8,844 nt of DNA from Oscillospiraceae bacterium (GTDB lineage: Bacteria; Bacillota; Clostridia; Oscillospirales; Oscillospiraceae). A program made the translations under genes and the position numbers. Where the stretch lies: contig JAISDV010000137.1 of assembly GCA_031264545.1 (NCBI GenBank), positions 1 through 8,844 of the forward strand, in the 5' to 3' direction. Each line of letters opens with the position of its first letter. Position 1 is the first letter of the stretch. Below are positions 6,078 to 8,844 of this stretch, piece after piece. The notes beneath the pieces were generated by a model, which made no database searches, was not told the origin of the DNA, and saw only the letters and a program-made list of their open reading frames with translations.

Positions 6078-6614
6078 ATGATACTCCCGAGAATACGCGA
6101 CCCTCGCTTTATTACGCTGCGCCGCGGCGGTATGCTGACCGACGGGAAACACCGGCTGCTCGCGCTTTGGGCGGCGGAGTGTGCTGAACACGTCCTGCAT
6201 ATCTTTGAGGCTGTTTGCCCAAATGACGACCGGCCGCGCCGCGCTGTCGAAGCTGCCCGCGCCTGGGTGCGCGGTGAAATCAAGATGACGGAAGCGCGTG
6301 ACCTCGCGGGCGCGGCGCAGGGCGCGGCACGGGAAGTCACGGGCGAATCGGAAGCGGCAAGGCTTGCGGCATTGTCGGCAGGGCAGGCGGCGGTTGTTGC
6401 GCATGTCGCGGCGCACGAGCTCGGCGCGGCGGCATACGCGATCCGCGCCGTTACGGCATCCGTCCCGAAACCGGCGCGGGCAGCGGCAAGGCTTGCGGAA
6501 CGCGACTGGCAGCGGAGCAGGCTGCCTGAGCCGATACGGGGGCTTGTGCTTGACGACCAGCAGCTTCGGAATGATATCTGTTGGTTTGTGTTCGGGGAAG
6601 GCAATAACCTATGA
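6078..6614 (+). CDS. Imm5-like alpha-helical protein (putative immunity family), copy 2
   Basis: A 178-residue alanine-rich helical protein. The start at ATG 6078 is chosen because GAGGTG (6067-6072) sits at ideal distance and because MILPRIRDPRFITLRRGG matches the usual beginning of this family. Further landmarks are HRLLALWAAECAEHVLHIFEAVCPNDDRP, AARAWVRGEIKMTEAR, AAVVAHVAAHELGAAAYAIRAV and a C-terminal LPEPIRGLVLDDQQLRNDICWFVF block that copy 1 lacks. The frame is open upstream to 5910, so a longer product starting with a hydrolase fragment is possible. Function is unknown; the immunity label comes from family naming, and no cognate toxin is visible beside it. Confidence 0.7.
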   Translation: MILPRIRDPRFITLRRGGMLTDGKHRLLALWAAECAEHVLHIFEAVCPNDDRPRRAVEAARAWVRGEIKMTEARDLAGAAQGAAREVTGESEAARLAALSAGQAAVVAHVAAHELGAAAYAIRAVTASVPKPARAAARLAERDWQRSRLPEPIRGLVLDDQQLRNDICWFVFGEGNNL

Positions 6615-6657
6615 TATTATCCTGCTGATAGTTTTGGTTCAGCGTGGGCAGGAAAAA

Positions 6658-6870
6658 ATGCTCCCGAAAAGTAAGGCAGCCGTCGCCGCATACATTGCTA
6701 TCGGACTGTACCGGCTTTGCTGGATACTCTACTGCTGTGCAATTCAGCCGCTCCTTGTGATTTGCGCAATGGTTGTTTTGCCGCCAATTGCGTTTTTCTG
6801 CGCGGGACTTGCCGAAAAGGTCTATCCGATCTCGGCGGTAAGTGCGGTGTTTATTGTGTTCCATTTATGA
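6658..6870 (+). CDS. Small two-helix membrane protein
   Basis: A 70-residue hydrophobic protein with a short positive N-terminus (MLPKSK) and two probable membrane segments, about residues 8-27 and 30-50, then a hydrophobic tail ending IVFHL. The cysteines cluster in RLCWILYCCAIQPLLVICA. AGGA lies four bases before the ATG. The frame is open for some distance upstream, so a longer N-terminus is possible, for example from a TTG in VLVQRGQEK. I do not recognise a family. It sits between an Imm5-like gene and a Cdd1-like gene in a chain of short accessory genes. Confidence 0.45.
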   Translation: MLPKSKAAVAAYIAIGLYRLCWILYCCAIQPLLVICAMVVLPPIAFFCAGLAEKVYPISAVSAVFIVFHL

Positions 6871-6906
6871 CGGCGCTTGAGAACTTCCCGATTGGAGGGT
6901 GAACGT

Positions 6907-7158
6907 TTGAAAACTGACCTTACAAACATTCCCGGCATCGGGAATAATATGGCGAAACATTTAATTCGGGCGGGCTTTTCGACGGTAGAGTCCCTGCGCG
7001 GCAAAAGCCCCGAAGACGTCTACACCGCCGACTGTATCGCCCAAGAAATGCCCGTAGACAGATGTGCTTTGTACTGCTACCGTCTGGCGGTATATTACGC
7101 CGACCACGACGGATTGCTGCCGGAGGATAAGCAAAACTGGTGGGACTGGAAGGGTTGA
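6907..7158 (+). CDS. Cdd1-like helix-hairpin-helix protein (pathogenicity locus family)
   Basis: An 83-residue protein of the Cdd1 family, named after the gene next to the toxin locus of Clostridioides difficile. It begins KTDLTNIPGIGNNMAKHLIRAGF, a helix-hairpin-helix motif (about residues 4-31), the kind used for sequence-independent DNA binding. The rest is family-typical: SLRGKSPEDVYTADC, DRCALYCYRLAVYYA and a tryptophan-rich end NWWDWKG. The TTG start at 6907 is chosen because GGAGGG (6894-6899) lies seven bases upstream; an earlier in-frame TTG at 6877 has no such site. The molecular function of this family is not established. It is the last gene before a new promoter at 7265. Confidence 0.8.
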   Translation: MKTDLTNIPGIGNNMAKHLIRAGFSTVESLRGKSPEDVYTADCIAQEMPVDRCALYCYRLAVYYADHDGLLPEDKQNWWDWKG

Positions 7159-7264
7159 GAATATGACCGCGAAAATGATCGGCAACATCGCCATTGTAAA
7201 CAGCAGCGCATCGCGGATATGGTGAAGCGGTGGGGACGGCACGGATGATGCCGATAAGAGCCTA

Positions 7265-7293
7265 TTGACAAGCGCGCAGTTTTGGCATATAAT
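7265..7293 (+). promoter_or_regulatory. Perfect consensus sigma-70-type promoter
   Basis: TTGACA (7265-7270), a 17-base spacer and TATAAT (7288-7293) match the housekeeping sigma consensus at every position. The start point would be near 7300, so the 15-bp inverted repeat at 7298-7332 lies at the start of the transcript. A promoter this strong normally needs a repressor, which fits the palindrome. It drives the solute-binding protein gene at 7377. Confidence 0.85.
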
Positions 7294-7297
7294 ATTT

Positions 7298-7332
7298 CAT
7301 ACTAAGCATATAGATATTATATGCTTAGTATG
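7298..7332. promoter_or_regulatory. Perfect 15-bp inverted repeat, likely operator
   Basis: CATACTAAGCATATA (7298-7312) and TATATGCTTAGTATG (7318-7332) are exact reverse complements separated by GATAT. The element begins four bases after the -10 box and covers the expected start point and first 30 or so bases of the message. It could be a repressor operator or a 5' hairpin protecting the RNA. No regulator gene is visible in the window, and I do not recognise the half-site. Confidence 0.65.
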
Positions 7333-7376
7333 TGGATAAAAACCCAACTGTTATTCATTTTTGGAGGTATCTGTCA

Positions 7377-8222
7377 ATGAAAAGATTGGTTTCCATACTG
7401 CTTGTCGTCACGTTTCTGTTTGCGCTGGCCGCCTGCGGCGCCTCAGGCGGCGCTTCTCCGACGCCTACGGCCGCTTCCGGCGCGTCCGCCGCGCCCTCCG
7501 CCACGCCCGCCGCGGTCACCTACGTTGTCGGAACCAGCGGTTCTTTCGCGCCATTTTGCTTTACTGACACTGATGGGACGCTCACCGGCTACGACGTCGA
7601 GGTTCTCCGCGCCGTGGACGAAAGGCTCGAAGACGTCAGCTTTACGTTCAAAACCTTTGATTTTGACGGCTTGTTTCTCGGCCTGGACGGTGGAAGCATC
7701 GACTTCATCACGCATCAGCTCGGCAAAAATGCCGAACGGGAAAGCAAATACCTCTATGCAAACGAGCCTCTGGGCTTCACCTCGATGAGTATTGCCACTC
7801 GCGCGGAGGACACCGATATCAATAATGTCAAGGATCTCGAGGGCAGGTCTATCCTGATCACCGCCACCGGCGTGCCAAACACCTGGCTTACCAAATATAA
7901 TGAGGAAACGGCTGAAACGCCGGTGGTGCTGGAATACTATGAGGGGGATTGGGTGCAGGGCATGCAGCTGGTCGTCTCCGGCAGCAGTGACGCCACGGCC
8001 GCCCCCGCCGTGAACATCGACACGGCCATCAAGGATATGGGACTTGCCGTGCGCCGCGCGCCCGATCCGCTTTATACCGTCGACGTGTTTTTCATTTACG
8101 CCAAGACGCATACCGCGCTCCGGGACCGGATCGACGCCGTTCTCAAAGAGCTGAAGGCCGACGGCACGCTGTCCGCCATTTCCCGGCAGTTCCTCGGCGA
8201 CGACTACACCAGCCTGACATAG
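7377..8222 (+). CDS. Amino-acid ABC transporter substrate-binding lipoprotein
   Basis: A 281-residue periplasmic-binding-like lipoprotein of the family 3 (polar amino acid) type, which captures the substrate outside the membrane and delivers it to the permease encoded downstream. Residues 1-20 are a lipoprotein signal with the lipobox LAAC and C20 as the lipidated cysteine. A flexible Ala/Ser/Thr/Pro linker follows (21-46). The binding domain runs from about 47 to the end, with FAPFCFTDTDGTLTGYDVEVLRAV, FDGLFLGLDGGSIDFI, NEPLGFTSMSIATR and the closing LKADGTLSAISRQFLGDDYT typical of the family. The ATG at 7377 has GGAGG nine bases upstream; a GTG at 7332 would lie inside the palindrome and spoil the signal peptide. 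The ligand cannot be told from sequence. Confidence 0.92.
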   Translation: MKRLVSILLVVTFLFALAACGASGGASPTPTAASGASAAPSATPAAVTYVVGTSGSFAPFCFTDTDGTLTGYDVEVLRAVDERLEDVSFTFKTFDFDGLFLGLDGGSIDFITHQLGKNAERESKYLYANEPLGFTSMSIATRAEDTDINNVKDLEGRSILITATGVPNTWLTKYNEETAETPVVLEYYEGDWVQGMQLVVSGSSDATAAPAVNIDTAIKDMGLAVRRAPDPLYTVDVFFIYAKTHTALRDRIDAVLKELKADGTLSAISRQFLGDDYTSLT

Positions 8223-8225
8223 AAC

Positions 8226-8254
8226 TTGCATTGTCCTGAGAAAAGGGGTATAAT
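8226..8254 (+). promoter_or_regulatory. Possible internal promoter between binding protein and permease
   Basis: TTGCAT (8226-8231), a 17-base spacer and TATAAT (8249-8254) lie just after the stop of the binding protein gene. The -10 is perfect, the -35 matches only TTG. It could give separate expression of the permease. The region also carries GAGAAAAGGG (8238-8247), which can pair with CCCTTTTTCTC (8283-8293) with one bulged T in a read-through transcript. Confidence 0.45.
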
Positions 8255-8269
8255 GTGCAGGTGACCGCC

Positions 8270-8356
8270 ATGTGCATATGCGCCCTTTTTCTCCTGCCCA
8301 TACGGCGCCGGAAAGACAGGCATATATACCACATCCGTAAAGCGGGTGTGGTATAG
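8270..8356 (+). CDS. Possible basic-residue-rich leader peptide
   Basis: A 28-codon frame starts at ATG 8270 with AGGTGA (8259-8264) five bases upstream and ends at TAG 8354-8356. It starts MCICALFLLP and then has five arginines, two lysines and two histidines in the next 15 positions (RRRK at 12-15, R17, H18, H21, R23, K24). Its last third overlaps a strong hairpin (8325-8355). This is the layout of a transcription or translation attenuator placed before an amino-acid permease gene. If transcription begins at the 8249-8254 element, the ribosome binding site would be at the very 5' end, so the peptide is best supported on transcripts reading through from the binding protein. It could be chance. 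Confidence 0.35.
   Translation: MCICALFLLPIRRRKDRHIYHIRKAGVV
8325..8355. repeat. 13-bp hairpin before the permease gene
   Basis: TATACCACATCCG (8325-8337) pairs with CGGGTGTGGTATA (8343-8355) around a TAAAG loop; the one mismatch becomes a G-U pair in RNA. No T-run follows, so it is not a plain terminator. It lies about 70 nt before the permease start and overlaps the stop codon of the possible leader peptide. It may be an attenuator element, a processing site or an operator. Confidence 0.5.
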
Positions 8357-8427
8357 TGATATATACGATCAGATATCAGGTATCCCGGAGCGCGCCGCGG
8401 CCCAGGCGCTGAGAGAGGAGTTCTGTC

Positions 8428-8844
8428 ATGCCCTTCGACGCTTCCTATATACCCGGCTATTTCGTCAAGCTGCTTGGCTATCTCCCGCAAACGCTCTGGG
8501 CGGTGGCCGCGTCGCTCGTGTTGGGCGCGGCGCTGAGCGTGCCGCTCGCTTACGCGCGTTTTTACCGGGTGCCTGTGCTGAAGCCGGCCTGTGACCTGTT
8601 CGTCTCCTTCATCAAGGGCACGCCGCCTCTGATCCATCTGCTGGTGGTATACTACGCGATGAACAAGCTGCTGGGCAAGCTCGGGGTACGGGACAGCGAG
8701 CTGATCTGCGCGATTCTGGCACTCGGCATCAATGCAGGCGGCTTCATGTCCGAGGCCCTGCTCTCCGCGCTGCACAGCGTGCCCGCCGGTCAGCTCGAGG
8801 CGGGGTATTCGATCGGCATGACGCGGGGCCGGCTGATGCGGCGA
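8428..8844 (+). CDS. Amino-acid ABC transporter permease (partial, runs off the window)
   Basis: The first 139 residues of a HisM/GlnP-type membrane permease; the frame is open to the last base. The N-terminal FVKLLGYLPQTLWAVAASLVLGAALSVPLAYARF has the first membrane helix, FIKGTPPLIHLLVVYYA (61-77) matches the conserved region at the second, and EALLSALHSVPAGQLEAGYSIGMTRGRLMRR (109-139) is the start of the EAA loop that contacts the ATPase. AGAGGAG (8414-8420) sits seven bases before the ATG. It forms the channel for the substrate captured by the lipoprotein upstream. An ATP-binding subunit gene is expected further right but is not in view. Confidence 0.93.
   Translation, partial: MPFDASYIPGYFVKLLGYLPQTLWAVAASLVLGAALSVPLAYARFYRVPVLKPACDLFVSFIKGTPPLIHLLVVYYAMNKLLGKLGVRDSELICAILALGINAGGFMSEALLSALHSVPAGQLEAGYSIGMTRGRLMRR

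Noticed and set aside
7163..7219. 18-codon frame after the Cdd1-like gene (starts MTAKMIGN)
   Set aside because: Too short, no conserved feature, spacing to a possible ribosome binding site is poor; treated as untranslated spacer between 7159 and the promoter at 7265.
7443..8231. 262-codon open frame on the minus strand opposite the binding protein
   Set aside because: Ends in glycine/arginine low-complexity sequence mirroring the Ala/Ser linker; the plus-strand lipoprotein is clearly real.
1..8844. CRISPR arrays, tRNA or rRNA genes, transposases, integrases
   Set aside because: No regularly spaced repeats, no cloverleaf or rRNA signature, and no protein with the respective motifs was found on either strand.

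Overview
The window is GC-rich bacterial DNA with strong Shine-Dalgarno sites, one perfect TTGACA-N17-TATAAT promoter, an alanine/serine/proline-linked lipoprotein, and gene families typical of low-GC-relative Gram-positives (a Cdd1-type helix-hairpin-helix protein, YdhG/DUF1801, Imm5-like alpha-helical proteins, separate pyrB and pyrI). The best guess is a high-GC member of the Clostridia, such as an Oscillospiraceae- or Christensenellaceae-like gut lineage. This comes from gene content only and is not a species call.

Left part (1-2265, + strand): a pyrimidine operon, pyrE-pyrB-pyrI. It encodes orotate phosphoribosyltransferase and both the catalytic and the zinc-binding regulatory chains of aspartate transcarbamoylase, so the ATCase is expected to be an allosteric holoenzyme. 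About 140 nt before pyrE are packed with hairpins and a long-range 12-bp complementarity, which looks like a regulatory RNA leader. The pyrE-pyrB spacer holds two further hairpins.

Middle (2267-4120, - strand): a cytoplasmic GH13 alpha-glucan hydrolase of the neopullulanase/cyclomaltodextrinase type, convergent with pyrI with only one base between the stop codons. Its promoter lies back to back with the start region of deoC (deoxyribose-phosphate aldolase, + strand), and a small TATAATC-G-GATTATA palindrome is shared by both directions.

Accessory stretch (4893-7158, + strand): a run of small, closely spaced genes follows deoC: a DUF1801/YdhG-like protein, two divergent tandem Imm5-like alpha-helical proteins, the first ~50 residues of a metallo-beta-lactamase-fold hydrolase fused in frame to the second Imm5-like gene, a 70-residue membrane protein, and a Cdd1-like helix-hairpin-helix protein. 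This region shows gene debris and duplication and is the most plausible place for an uncharacterised function.

Right part (7265-8844, + strand): an amino-acid ABC importer. A perfect sigma-70-type promoter with a perfect 15-bp inverted repeat at its start point drives a lipoprotein solute-binding protein. A 205-nt spacer follows, with its own promoter-like element, a possible 28-codon basic-residue-rich leader peptide and a strong hairpin, and then a HisM-type permease that runs off the window. No rRNA, tRNA, CRISPR array, transposase or integrase was seen.
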